Origin: Sternotherus odoratus
Taxonomy: Eukaryota; Chordata; Testudines; Kinosternidae
Direction: 5' to 3'
Assembly: GCA_032164245.1 (NCBI GenBank)
Contig: JAVMKO010000010.1
Span: 26,858,189 to 26,922,188, forward strand
DNA: 64,000 nucleotides
The notes beneath the pieces were generated by a model, which was not told the DNA's origin, did no database searches, and saw only the letters and a list, made by a program, of their open reading frames with translations. This document shows positions 36,801 to 46,679 of this stretch, piece by piece (position 1 is the first letter of the stretch; each line of letters opens with the position of its first letter). The position numbers were made by a program, and so were the translations under genes.

Positions 36801-39800
36801 AACCGCTCCCTAGGAAGCCAGACCGGACTCCGGGTGGAGGGCCCCTTCTCCATACACAGCCTGTTTCCCAGACCAGGAGCTTCAGGGGTACCCAGTTCCA
36901 CCTTCCTGGGTCTGACCTCGGAGCATTCAGCACCTTCTGCCCCTCCGTGTGCTTCCCCCAGCAAGCCCGCCTGGGCGGGGTCCTGGGGGAGCCCATGGGT
37001 TCTGCACCCCAAATCCACAGTGAAACGTGACTCTCAGCCAGCCAGCAGAATAGATGGTTTATTTGAGATGTCAGGAACAACATCCAACTCAGAGCTTCTC
37101 AGTCTCAACAGGGCCCATCCAGTCAGGCAGGTTGTTCTGGGGTGCTAGGAGAATGAGGCCCAGATTCTGGGCTCCTGCTTCTTCCCCAGGTTTATTCGAT
37201 GACTTCCATCTGGTCTAACACAGACCATGCAGCGAGCGAGCGTGAGCCCTCCGCTGGATCCATCTTGGGGCTAGAGAGCGAGATCGCTGCTCTCCCCCTT
37301 CCCAGCTAGACCCAGACTGTCTCAACCCCCTCTAGCCACTCCCTGCTCTCCTTTGTCCCTTCTCTGGTTTTCCGGGCTTCAGGTATTACCTGACCTCTCT
37401 CCAACAGGTTCAGCTGACCTCCCTCCCCCACTTGGGGTCAGGTTACAGCTTCACCTTGGCTTTGCTTTGCATCAGCTACACATTCCTTTCCCTCCACATA
37501 GACGCCCAAGAAATGCATAGGGGAAACTGAGGCACGCACACACAGTACTCCCACTTCGTCACAGGCCGGCTGTTCAGGTTCTACCCGAACCACAAGAGGG
37601 AAGGCTCCAGTTGATCCCAAAGGGGCTCCCAGCTACTGTGAACTAGCCATTCTCCACGGGGCATACACCTGACCCTGGGATCCAGCAAGAGAATCCTAGT
37701 CTTGCTCCAGGGAGTGTCAGCCCCAAGCCCACACAGGAGCAATGGGGAGAGTGCTCAAAGCACTGACTCCAAGATCCTCGGACCTGTCGCAACACCCCCG
37801 AGACAGGAGAGGAGCGCTGAGTTCCAGTGTCTGGAGAAGGGGTTAAATGCACCATCTCCTCTTCCTGCTGGTTCTGGGGGTTGCCTGAAGGACATGCGGG
37901 GGAGGTCACCCCGGCATCGCTGCCTCTCACACGGCTTTCTCCCTGCTCCCCAGCACTTGCAGCCCTGGATTTGCTCTCCCTGGGCCCAGGAGCGGAGCCG
38001 AGCAGTGCGAGCCAGCGCCCAGCTCCTCATGGTCTACAGATCTAACGCCATCACCGAGGTGAGCAACACGGACCCTGCTGCCGCCCGCAGCACGCACAGA
38101 GAGAGGGGGAGGGGGATTCGATAGAGCTGGGCTCAGCTCCAGTCCATGCTCTGATTTTCTGTTCGGTGGCCCATTAGGACCTGAGCCCCATGATGGAACA
38201 GGGCTACATGGCCGGGGTGCTCCTAAGCCAGGCCTTCGACGCTCAGGAGGACACCAGACACTGGGCATCGCAGGCGCTGCACTGGCTCTTCACGCCTTGC
38301 AAAGGTAAGATGGAGGAAAGCAAACAGTCGCCCCCTCCCAGCCCCGGCCGTTACCTAGTGAGCCGGGCTGCAGAGAGAACATGGCGCCTTCATCCCAGCC
38401 CTGACCAGACGGACCCAGAGCAGAAGTGGGTTGGTATCTACCAGGCTGGCCTGGCATCTGCCCTTCACCAGGTGCCTTGGACTGTCTGGGACCTCCCCTA
38501 ATTCCCACCCCACCCCCAACACACCTTCTGTATCTGGGTGACGGGTGGGCAGTTGGCCCAGGAGCCAGCTGAGAGTTCACCCTAACTGGGCATTCCCAGC
38601 TGTGGCTGGATTGTGGCTCTTTGGCGCCTCTGACCTGGGTCGACGGGGAGGGGGAAGAATCCGGCCCCGAGAGCGTTGCCTGAGCGCGGCTGGTTTCTTG
38701 TGCAGCCATCGTGAACACCCAAAGCGTGAGCGTGCAGAGCTGGGCGCAGGGGGATGCCAGCTGCAGACACAGCCCTGCCAATGCTGCTATGGTGAGTAAA
38801 AGAGCCTGTGGCTGGAGAGACAGACACACACATTGGGGATGGGGGTTAGTGTCTCCTTCCCTCCATGCAGAATTTGTGCCCTCAACTTGCCCCCCACCCC
38901 ACTCAGTCACCAAGATAGAAAAGCAGATGGAAATTCCTGGGTACGGGGGTCCGGGCTCCATTCCCTGCAGAGCAAACCCACTTCCCCGGGCCGGGCTTGC
39001 TGCTCACACTCGGCCTGTGCCTTTCCCTGCAGCTCACAGCGAAGCACCTCAGGCCAAGAGACCTCATGCCCTTCAGCTTCTCCCTGCTGCTGGGCCTGCT
39101 GGAGAAGGAGGAGTGCGCTGAGCAACTGGCAGGCGTCCTAGAGGCAGTGCTGGAAGAGAAAACATCACTGCCACGGGAGCAAGTAATTGCTGGGCATTGG
39201 AGACACCACACTGACACCTCGGGCAGCTCCATGCTGCCCCGTACCCAGAATTCCTGGGACACGAGGGGGGATGTGGAGGGGAGATGTTCCCTCTCACCAT
39301 CATTGATCAATGGGACCCGTCCATCCCCTGTCTGCAGGGTGGCCACCGGGCAAGGTCCTGTAATCGTTTACAGGCATTGATCCCAGGAGTCTGGTTTGTC
39401 CAGCTCACTCCCTGGGAAAAGTGCCCTGTCTCCAGACTCATCCCCCCGGGGGAACGGAGCCCGCAGTGGGGTCCTCCGTGTCCACTGACTCTTTGCCCAG
39501 TGGAGACGGATTGACGTAGAGGATGGAAATGACTCCCAGACGCTTGGATCCCACTCTGCCCAGGCGTGCTGTCACCAGGGGAGGTACAGCCGGGATATTG
39601 GGGGGTGGGGTGTAACAGGGCAGCAGGATTGGGACTCTTAGTGCTGCAGAGCTGGATCAGGGGTGGGGGTTTCAAGGTACCGAAACTAGAATCCCCCTTG
39701 GCTCAGTCACTCACTAAGTGTTTCTCCATGGCCTCTGCTGGGTCATGCCACCACGGACTTGTTTCTGAGCCTGCCCTGCTCCTCCTGGCCCTTGCTTGCC

Positions 39801-42800
39801 ACACCCCCAGAGTGGGGGCAGGGTCTCAGCCCCTGCTTTGCCTCCGCAGGTGCGGGATCTGCACACCGCATTTGCCTATGCGCTGTCCTCGCCCCGGGGT
39901 GCACGGCTGACTGAGGCAATCAGAACTGTCCTTCAGCAACTGGCCAGAGGGCACATCAAGAGCGCGGTCAGGAACCTCCTGCAGCTGCCCTGGCCTTACG
40001 AGCGGTGAGTGCCAGCCCCAGGGAAAGGGTAGACCGCCCCCCTCCAGCCTCCGAGCGCCCCCTTAATGGGGTGACTCCACAGCACCAGGGTTACACACAG
40101 CACAGACTCTCGAGACACCCCTGCCCTGGCATGCTGTGACCACTACCCTCCCTGTCCCTTGGAGGGCTCCGCGTGCTCTGGGACCCCCGGCTCAGGGCTC
40201 CCCCAGCTGAGCTATTCCTAGCGCAGCTGTCATCCTCCCCCACTTCGTTCTGTGCTAACCAGTCCACCCCCTCCCCGTTCGGCTGTGCAACGGCTTGGCT
40301 GGCTGGCGGCCAGAATGGTCCTCTGGGACCCCCACATAACGACACAGGCCAGGAGAGACCCCATGTGAGCAGGGTCACCCCCTTTGTCAGCATGGCCCCG
40401 ACAGGGCGCCCCTCCAGGCTGAGGCAGGAGAGGGTGCCAGCCTAACTGCATGGCCCACACAGACACCCCCTACACATCCCCGCAGGGGCACCCGCCCTCC
40501 CCCACCAGCTGGGAAATGCCCTCTCCCCTCCGGAATCCCAGCCCGGTATCTCCCCCATCGCCGCACGCTTTTAGACGCCTCGTCCCACCCCTAGAGGCCG
40601 GTCTTCTCCAATTCAGCAGCGCCAGGTTTCCCTAGGCCAGCAGCACCTTCCCTGCATCCTGCCCCGAGCCTTCTCCAAACCCCCCACCCCAGAGCCATGG
40701 CATGGCCAGAACTGGAGCCTTATTCCTCCTGAACCCTCCACCCCCTGCCCCACGGGGAAGGAGCTCCTGGTCTCCTTGCCTGCAACCCACACTCTCTCCC
40801 CCCCACCCCCAGCTCAGGAGATCCAGCCCAGCACCTAGCCCTCATCCCCCCCCCCCTCACACCAGCCCCCACCCCTCAGCCCGGAGTCACTGCTTTCCCC
40901 CCTGGGAGCTCTAAATCCAGCCCCTCTGCTTCACATCAGAAGGCAGCAAGGGAGGGAGGGGTTCTCCCCAGCTGGGAGAAGGGAGTCTGGCCACCTCCAC
41001 CCATCCCTCGCTGTGACACAGGGCCCCCTTGCAGTGCCCAGAACCCTTAGGACTGGCCAGTGCCTGGAGGGCCTTGAGGTCAACCACCCGCAGGCTCAAC
41101 CTGCTGCTTCTGGCCCGTCACCCTTGGAGGGCATCACCCCAGGTGCGTACCAACTGGGCCCGCCCTGTGTGCTAATTCCTTCCCCGTCATCCCTCTGTCC
41201 ATCACAGCCAGGCCAAGGTCATCTGGAGGTTCCTGGCTGCAGACCCCACGCTGGCCAGGGAGGTATTGCACATCCTTCTTTATGACAGCCCGGAGAAGGC
41301 TGCTAGAGAGACCCGGGACGGGAGCTGCCCCCAGCCAGGCCGGCTGCCCCCGGCGGTAAGTTCCCAGCACTGGCATTCAACCCTCTTTCCCGGCTGCATT
41401 CTGCACACGGCCACGGTCTTCTGACTGTATCTTGTTCCCTTCCAGACAACGCGTGGTCTGTGGGAGCTAGTCGGGGCCCTGGGGCAAGCAAACATCCTGG
41501 AGGGACATGAGAGCAACGTGTTCATCTCTTGCTTCCTCGCTGTCGTCTGCTCACCAACACGGCGCCTCTCTGAAGCCCAGCAGAACCAACCGCGTGACGC
41601 CAGTCCCCGCAGGTAACCTGTGGTGCTGATGGATCTCGGCACTCACGCAGTGTCTGGGCCAGTCCCTAGGAGTGGGAAGCTTCCTGCTTGGACTCATTAT
41701 CCAGGGATCCCCCCACCCGATGTCTTCGGGGGCCGAGGGCTCGGATCAGCTTAGGAGCAGGCAGAGTTGCCCCCGGATACTCAGGGAGCCAGAGAGCTCC
41801 TCAGAGTGGGCAGCTCAGCAGGGTGATGAGGGAGCCGAGTGGGACGGGGGAAGCGGAGCTGGGGTGCAGGGCAGAACTGGCTGCTGTCTCTATTTACTGT
41901 CTGCTTTGAAGGCTTTGGGACAGGCCCAGTCTGGCACGGAACCACTTTCCCCGCCCTCCCCCTCCCCCCCCCGACTGCAATGGGCCCTGCGGGACAGGGC
42001 TCAGGGTAGCGGGGCGTTCATGGGGGCGCTGCGTGTACTTTTCGCCGCAGGGTCAGTTTACTGGAGGGGGCAAGGGCAATTTTCACATCTTTGGAGGAGG
42101 CCAAGGTCACATTTGCAGACACTCCCTCTCGCCCCCACAATTGGAGGGCAGGGAACCAAAGGCAGAAATGGGGCAGCTTCTGTTCCCACCCTGATCCCTT
42201 CAATGTTGCAGCAAGGGAGTCCTGTCTCCCCACCCCCATCCCCGCCCAGAGAGCAGGCCTTCCTGCATCACCATCTCCTGCCTCTTTCTCCTCCCAGCAT
42301 GGCGGTGCAGGCCCTGGCGCGGGTGCTCCAGCTCACAGGCAGTCAGTCAGCTGTGCAGCTAGTAGAGCAGGAGCGAGGCTGGCAGCTGCTGGAGGAGGGC
42401 CAGCCCGAGGGCTTCGCTCTCCTTAGCAGGTGAGGACAGACACTGACGGAGTCACGTTCTCGCTTTGGAGCCCAGTGGGGCAGAGATGGGAGGGGGTGGC
42501 CGGGACCGGGCCGGATTCCAGCACGTACAGGGTTGTCATGCACATGTCAACACCAGCTCTTGTTCTGTCCCAGGGCCATGGTGACCCACCCAAACCAGGC
42601 CCTGAAGAACATCCCACAGCTCCTCCTTCCCAGCCTCCAGGCCTTCCAGGAGGACGAGCGCATGGCCTGCACCACCTTGTTCGCAGAGGTGAGCCTGCAG
42701 GACTGGAGGGAGGGGAGGTTAACCACGCCCAGAAGCTGAGGGAACAGGGGGCCAATAGCTGGTCAACCAAGGAGAGATGGTCCTAGGAGTGTATTGCTTG

Positions 42801-45800
42801 TAAATTAACTCGTCAGCTGGGGGCTCTGGGGTGGGGTTTGAGGGCACCCCACTGGAACCAGAGGGAGCCCTCGTGTCACTTCTATTAAGCTCGGCTGAAG
42901 CCAGCCCCTCATGAGCATCAGTCAGTAAGAATCAAAGTCACCTCCTGGTCCCTGATCTTACTCCCTTCCCCTTGCTCCGGCCAGGCTAGGACCCACTGGC
43001 CTCGCTCGGCCCTCTCTGACGCTTCCGTTTGGTCCCTTTAGTTCCTTGGCAGCCCCCTGCTGATGGAGAACGAGCCCAAGGAGCTGCAGAAGCAGGTTGT
43101 GAAGATCATGCTGCAGCGGACAGAGGACCCCAGCATCCCCACTCGAGGCAGAGCGCTGCACGGCCTCAGGAATGCGGTGACCAAGTTCCCAGACAAGGTG
43201 GGTCTGCAATGGTGGGTTACTAGGCAGAGAGGGCTGGATAGGGAGCTCCTGGTTCCCCTTCTCCCCAGCCCGTGGCTCCTGTGGAGCAAACTGGGCTGTA
43301 GGCAGACTGGCCCGGACTGCGGTTACACCCAGGCTGACAGAGCGTTGCTCACCAAGCGGCGTCCAACCCTTTCTCTGCAGGTCAGGAAGCAGCGAGACCA
43401 CATCCTGGGGAGCTTTGTCAATGGTGTGTGTGAATCCTGCGACCCCCACACCGTTCTGGTCGCTATGGAAGGGCTCTGCTGGCTGCTGCGGGACCCCAAG
43501 GCACCTCTGAAGGCGCGCGTCGCCGTCCCACTGGCCCTGCAGGCGAGAACGTTTTTTGAAGATGTAAGTAGCAAGCAGGACAGGCCCCACGGTGCTCTAG
43601 GGCACTCCACAGGGGGAGATGCTCAGCCGATCCACCCCGATGCGGAGGGGTTCAGTGTCTGATGCAGGCATGTTCCTGGACTTGGGGGGAAGCTCAGCTC
43701 CTCAGCCAGGGGAGGCAGGGATAGAGTCATTCTTGGGCCCTGCGCCCACGCTTGTTCAGTAGCCCTGGGGCCCAGCAGAAAAGAGGAGGGTTTGCAAAGA
43801 ATGGTCATGTCGTTGGAACGAGCTGAAACGTCTCCGGGCTCTGCAGCTGCCAGGCTGATTCTCAAAGCACGTAAAGGCCCAAGCCTGTCCCCTCTAACCG
43901 CCCTGCGCCCCCTGTCTGCAGGAGAACAGCAGCCTGAGGCGGGCCTCCGTGGAGCTCTTTGGCCACCTCAGCCAGTTTGTCCCAAAGAAGTCGTCCATCT
44001 TTGGGGCTGAAGTGGAGAAGAGCCTGGGGACACTGCTCATCCACCTGCAGGATGAGGACCCGCTGGTGGCCCAGGTGAGCACAGCTGAGGACTCATGGGG
44101 GCAGGGGTCGCTGGGGGCATTATAACAACATGGCAGGAGCGGTGCAAACTTCCCTCCCAATGCCCAGATCTCCTTCTCGGTGGCACCCAGGACAGGGACC
44201 CCCCCCCCCACTAGTCCAGCCCTCTTCCACCCCACACAGAGCTCTGCCAGCCCTCAGAGTGTAGCTGTGGGGCAGATCTGTCCTCCATTCCCCACAGGCA
44301 CCTCCAGCCTCCCTGCCCAGCCAGACTCTCTGCAGCTTTGGCTCCATTTTACAGCCTGCCCCATTTAGTGGCCAGGCCCAGGTCGATCTCTGGCCTCCAG
44401 CCAGTGCCCTGACCCAAGCAGGGCCTCAGGAAAGAGCAGATCGCTGAGGCCGGCTGGCTCCCCATTGCTGCTGCCCTGCCCTCACTTGTGTGCTAGCTCC
44501 TGTCTGGGAATGACCAGCCTCCTGCAGTGAGCGCCCTCCCTCCCCCCACCGCCCCAGTAGCAGCCCCCAGTAATGCCTGGGATTGAGGGGAGGTATGTTG
44601 GCCACCGGGCAGTGCTTTTAACGGCCCAATAGGGACCCCTAGGGAGTGTCCCTCCCCGGCCCTAGCACTCAGGCCTGGCTCCCCTAAACCTGGCTGAGCT
44701 GGAGATGGGGGCTCTGGGGGCCTGGGGAACAACCGTCGGGGCAGAGGAGGTTCTGCAAAGAGGGGGCTCCTTGCTGCGCCGGCACAGCGGCGACTCCCCC
44801 AGCCATGTGGAGCCTGCGTATTTGCAGCCCGTTGCGCTCACCCAGCTCCCTTCTCGCCCTCTCCGGCAGGCGTGCAGGGTGGCGTTGCTGCTCTGCGCAC
44901 CCTTCATGCGCTACCAGCCTCTGCGCAGACTCGTGCGGCGCCAGCTGGCCGAGGGGGCGGCCCCCGCCATCCCCACCTTCCTGAGCGAGGCCTGCAGGAC
45001 CCTGGTGAGTGAGCTCGGGGGAGTGGGGCTAGGCACAGCGGGGTTTCTCTGCTCCAGGGAGCCCCCTCACTGACTCAGCCCCATCCCCTGCCCTTGAGGC
45101 TGGCTCCCCTACAAGTCAGCTCTGTCCCATGGGAGCAGTCAAGGGGGAGGGGGCTCTGACAGTCAGGGGTTCCTCTCCTCCATAGCAGGCAGGGGCCAAG
45201 CCAGCGCCCCTCAGCCTGGGGAGGATGTGTGACTTGGCACTAACTGGGTTCTTGGCTTCCCAGCTCCAGAGCTGCCCAGGGAGTTTGAGCAAGAAGGCTG
45301 CCCTGAGAGCCGCAGCTGCCCAGCAGCTGATAGGTGAGAAAAGAGCTGGAGCTCCACTTCCTATTATCCCTCCCTGCCCCACGCGTCCGGGGCCCAGTGC
45401 CACACACACACTGCCAGCAAGTGGGGAGGGGCTGGCCTCCTCTGCCCACCCCCAACCCCACCCAACTTCCCCCCAACCTTCCTGGCACAAAGGAGGGCTC
45501 TGCGGCTAGAGGGTCCCCTCTGTCCTGGCCCTGGGAGAGCCCTGCACCTGCAGGAGCAGGGCTCAGGGAGAGATCCTGCCTCCCAAAGGTCTCACCCTGG
45601 TTCCACTCCCCTACCCAGGGACTGACCCCTGTCAGGTCCCCCTGCAGCCTGTACAAGGAGGGCAGAGATTCACGGGAAGCCCCAGCCCTGTCCATCCCAG
45701 CTCCTGCCATGCAGGCAAAGAGCCAGGGCAGCAGCTCTGCCACCCTGTGCTTCACACCAACTCCCAATGGCGCTTGTGTGCCAAAGTGCCCCTTGGGCAC

Positions 45801-46028
45801 AGCACCTCTCCTGGCCTTTGTGGGGCATGAGGCCAAAGGCAAAATGATCCCAGTAATGACGCTCCTCCCAGCTCCTTCCCCTCCTCTGTTCGGATGGCCT
45901 GGGGGGCAGGGAAGCACCTTGAAGGACAGAAATACAAGCGGTGGCTGGTGCCCTGAATGTTGTTAAATAACCAGGCCCGCCTGCCTCCCCTAGGATACAT
46001 GGCAACAAATGGAAGCAGAGAAGACTAG
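18960..46028 (+). CDS. Maestro HEAT-like repeat (MROH) family protein, multi-exon
   Basis: This large intron-containing gene was read by joining 38 coding exons, about 4.09 kb of coding sequence or 1,360 residues. Each exon has AG/GT borders and all junctions stay in frame down to the TAG at 46026-46028. The protein is a chain of Leu-rich amphipathic helices, as in HEAT/armadillo repeat proteins. The C-terminal third (LQDEDPLVAQ, FVPKKSSIFGAEVEKSLG, EDPSIPTRGRALHGLRNAV) resembles the maestro/MROH family, whose larger vertebrate members are 1,300-1,600 residues. The biochemical role of these proteins is poorly known. The first coding exon is uncertain: an in-frame ATG lies at 18968-18970, but the first exon read here begins mid-codon, so earlier exons may exist. 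I cannot say which MROH paralogue this is. Exon coordinates are in the grouped entries below. Confidence 0.82.
19213..20250 (-). mobile_element. hAT-type MITE, split by a solo LTR
   Basis: The left end reads 'agggatgggcaaacgtttag' followed by 'ggcccgagggccac'. This is the reverse complement of the right end of the element at 46680-47786. The C-rich interior with repeated 'ccctgactaccccctcctga' runs to 19522, resumes at 20176 after an LTR, and fades near 20250. It lies in a putative intron of the MROH-family gene. Confidence 0.6.
19523..20175 (+). mobile_element. Solo LTR copy 1, 653 bp
   Basis: It runs from TGTGATGGAGTAGG to ACTCCGTGACA and carries an AATAAA near 19885. The bases GCCCC border both ends, a 5-bp target duplication. 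It is inserted into an older MITE. It is in plus orientation, opposite to two related copies at 27017 and 36772. Confidence 0.8.
21940..22040 (+). repeat. MIR-like SINE fragment
   Basis: The stretch 'cagtgcctcagtttaccta' followed by 'gctgcataatggggttgaca' resembles the MIR core. It is diverged and lies in an intron. Confidence 0.4.
22238..22345 (+). pseudogene. Possible decayed or skipped exon
   Basis: The segment is bounded by a good acceptor (tgtatccacag) and donor (ccag|gtaggc) and is 108 nt long. In the phase required by its neighbours the reading hits TGA at the ninth codon, after a TEEQKEA peptide that echoes TEQEAYSS in the next exon. Skipping it joins 21848 to 23879 perfectly in frame. 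It is open in another phase. It may be a dead duplicate of the following exon, an alternative exon, or chance. Confidence 0.35.
22656..23830 (-). mobile_element. CR1-family LINE, decayed
   Basis: The left end 'taagaacataagaatgaccg' with 'ctgggtcagaccaatggtcc' is the 3' terminus of a CR1 subfamily, read in reverse. Toward 23.1-23.8 kb the minus strand encodes CR1 C-terminal reverse transcriptase remnants (FWAPYLRKDILEMEKIHRRA), interrupted by stops. It lies in an intron of the MROH-family gene just before the exon at 23879. Confidence 0.85.
23879..26675 (+). CDS. MROH-family gene, N-terminal exons
   Basis: Exons are 23879-23961, 24789-24869, 25597-25663, 25793-25906, 26186-26259 and 26553-26675. 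The first encodes an acidic, Ser/Glu-rich linker (SASEEVVQISEHEERPRK). Helical HEAT-like segments follow: MEEWTEALASLVHL, RLFLVELLVFLFRRLNK, TEELFLALEPILQS and REALSYFIKTMGAHGLL. Intron phases alternate 0, 0, 1, 1, 0, 0 and every junction codon is sensible. A hAT MITE sits in the intron before 25597 and leaves the splice acceptor intact. Confidence 0.75.
25244..25557. mobile_element. hAT MITE with perfect 8-bp target duplication
   Basis: The left end is CAGCAGTTCTCAAACTGG and the right end is AGTTTGAGAAGCGCTG, an inverted pair. ATCTAGTT flanks both sides (25236-25243 and 25558-25565). The interior contains several copies of 'ttcggcggcat', a feature shared with the element at 57067. It is inserted in an intron 40 bp upstream of the exon at 25597, so it lies close to that exon's polypyrimidine tract. 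Confidence 0.85.
27017..27652 (-). mobile_element. Solo LTR copy 2, 636 bp
   Basis: It begins TGTCACAGAGTGCCCGGG and ends CTACTCCGTCACA, with ACGCC duplicated on both flanks (5 bp). The polyadenylation signal lies on the minus strand near 27300. It is homologous to the LTRs at 19523 and 36772 and lies in an intron. Confidence 0.82.
27874..31522 (+). CDS. MROH-family gene, exons of the first HEAT block
   Basis: Exons are 27874-27972, 29805-29955, 30123-30178, 30876-31017 and 31473-31522. They encode VEVHQVCSSTLQSLVDSP, a longer helical exon (LPRLLQITANTMRTMQEER), LSQELLAQLL, and a basic helix pair (VRRAAVHLLFRLKRML, HYMRDMLLYIE). The first exon could start at 27874 or 27877 because the acceptor is CAGCAG, so a one-residue alternative is possible. 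The intron before 27874 contains a solo LTR. Confidence 0.78.
28240..28345. repeat. Minisatellite, about 20-bp unit
   Basis: About five copies of a unit resembling CCCCACAGYRGGCTCCCCCG lie in an intron. The strong C-richness creates long open frames on both strands that I do not regard as genes. Confidence 0.75.
31530..31600 (-). repeat. Possible CR1 3' end fragment
   Basis: The 'gctcaagaggtcacctagtc' and 'cagcccccacacgctgaggc' motifs resemble the CR1 3' end read in reverse. It is short and diverged. A similar scrap lies at about 31140-31230. Confidence 0.4.
31675..31862 (+). repeat. Turtle tRNA-derived SINE
   Basis: A tRNA-like head ('gactcagtggtttgagcttt', then 'ctgctaaacccagggttctg', with a B-box-like ttcaatcc) is followed by a body and a tail, 'ggactagatgatctcccgag' plus 'attctatgatt', shared with CR1 3' ends. 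Known cryptodiran turtle Pol III SINEs have this tRNA-Lys-related head and CR1-like tail, which lets CR1 machinery copy them. It lies in an intron and is the main evidence for the host being a turtle. Confidence 0.85.
32012..34531 (+). CDS. MROH-family gene, central exons
   Basis: Exons are 32012-32119, 32281-32397, 32607-32732, 33456-33602 and 34412-34531, all multiples of three with phase-0 borders. Peptides include FLECLLFSISDHTWLGWF, VVPQLWRLVGIVNFKEEE, HLYEVLDILEEWEEFV, EQLRSLLLLTYGHLV and RSAFARSLVLVGEAVAQKS. The uniform phase-0, 108-147 nt exons with one helix pair each fit a repeat protein whose exons follow the HEAT units. Confidence 0.82.
35203..38791 (+). CDS. MROH-family gene, middle exons
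   Basis: Exons are 35203-35282, 35771-35855, 36595-36690, 37954-38058, 38178-38304 and 38706-38791. The junction codons are GG|G between the first two and G|CC between the last two. Peptides include SSNEQQVLLAISYVG, LSKEQEAETIDTCIASAV, SLDLVLKTFLELHPT, RAVRASAQLLMVYR and MMEQGYMAGVLLSQAFD. The DLSPMMEQGY exon has the helix-turn-helix look of a HEAT unit. A solo LTR with unusual 31-bp flanking repeats lies in the intron between 36690 and 37954. Confidence 0.8.
36772..37563 (-). mobile_element. Solo LTR copy 3, 792 bp, with long flanking repeats
   Basis: It begins TGTCACGGAGCGCCCGGG and ends CACTTCGTCACA. It is homologous to the LTRs at 19523 and 27017 but has about 150 extra bases near 37045-37195. 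Instead of a 5-bp target duplication it is bordered by a perfect 31-bp direct repeat (36739-36769 and 37564-37594). Confidence 0.8.
39033..42688 (+). CDS. MROH-family gene, exons of the second HEAT block
   Basis: Exons are 39033-39182, 39850-40004, 41208-41355, 41446-41612, 42298-42429 and 42574-42688. Junction codons CG|C, AG|C and AG|G are all coding and the frame is kept. Peptides include LMPFSFSLLLGLLEKEE, EAIRTVLQQLARGHIKSAV, VIWRFLAADPTLAREVLHIL, RGLWELVGALGQANILEGH, MAVQALARVLQLTGS and LKNIPQLLLPSLQAFQE. Conserved Pro, Leu and Trp positions and the length fit the MROH family. Confidence 0.82.
43042..46028 (+). CDS. MROH-family gene, C-terminal exons and stop
   Basis: Exons are 43042-43197, 43381-43563, 43922-44074, 44870-45004, 45264-45333 and 45994-46028 (coding part). 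They encode the most family-like region: KQVVKIMLQRTEDPSIP, LHGLRNAVTKFPDK, HTVLVAMEGLCWLLRDP, RRASVELFGHLSQFVPKK, IHLQDEDPLVAQ, ACRVALLLCAPFMRYQPL, and SLSKKAALRAAAAQQLI followed by GYMATNGSRED and a stop. The last junction is G|GA. I found no AATAAA between the stop and the repeat zone starting at 46680, so the 3' end is undefined. Confidence 0.85.
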
Positions 46029-46679
46029 GAGGCTTGGGACGGCCGCCCTGCCGTAAGTCACTGCTGAGGAGTATTGCTGGGGAGGGGAGGGGGCCGGGGC
46101 GAGGAGTTTTAGGAGCAGGGGGCAGCAGCCACATCCCATGGTGGCTGGGAGCCAGAACTCAGTTGGAGTGACCTGCAGAGCGTAGGAGCAGGGAGAAAGC
46201 CCTCGGGGCTGGTTCTGGGATATCCTTTCCCCGGCAGTAGTTTGAAACTCCCTGCTCTGTAGGGTGTTCCCATCCTGGCCCAAGCAGGAGCCATAGCTGG
46301 GCAGCAGGGGCTGGGAGTCAGAGGTGAGTCGATCCTGGCAGGCAAGGGGCAGTGGTAAGCAGAGAAGGGGGTGGACTCCAAAAGTGGGAGGGAAACACCC
46401 TCCCATAGGAAGAGGCGGCTGCTGGAGGTGGCACAAATCCCTACTCCCGCACCAGCTGCAGTGCCCACCACAGGGACGCTGAGCAGCCCCAGCCAAGGGC
46501 GAGGCAGGGGGGCTGCTCTGAGCCTCATTTGGTGCTAACTCTGCAGAGCCCAGCCTGGCATGTGCCAGGAAGTCGTGTTGCAGACCCAGCACTAACCATC
46601 TCTCCCAAGGATTGCTGCCTGCACGCACGGAGCAGCTGACCACCACCTGAACCCCACACAGCCCCAGCTCTGCTTATGG

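Noticed and set aside
41672..42433. A 253-codon plus-strand ORF
   Set aside because: Only the end overlaps the real exon at 42298-42429, and in another frame; the rest is intron.
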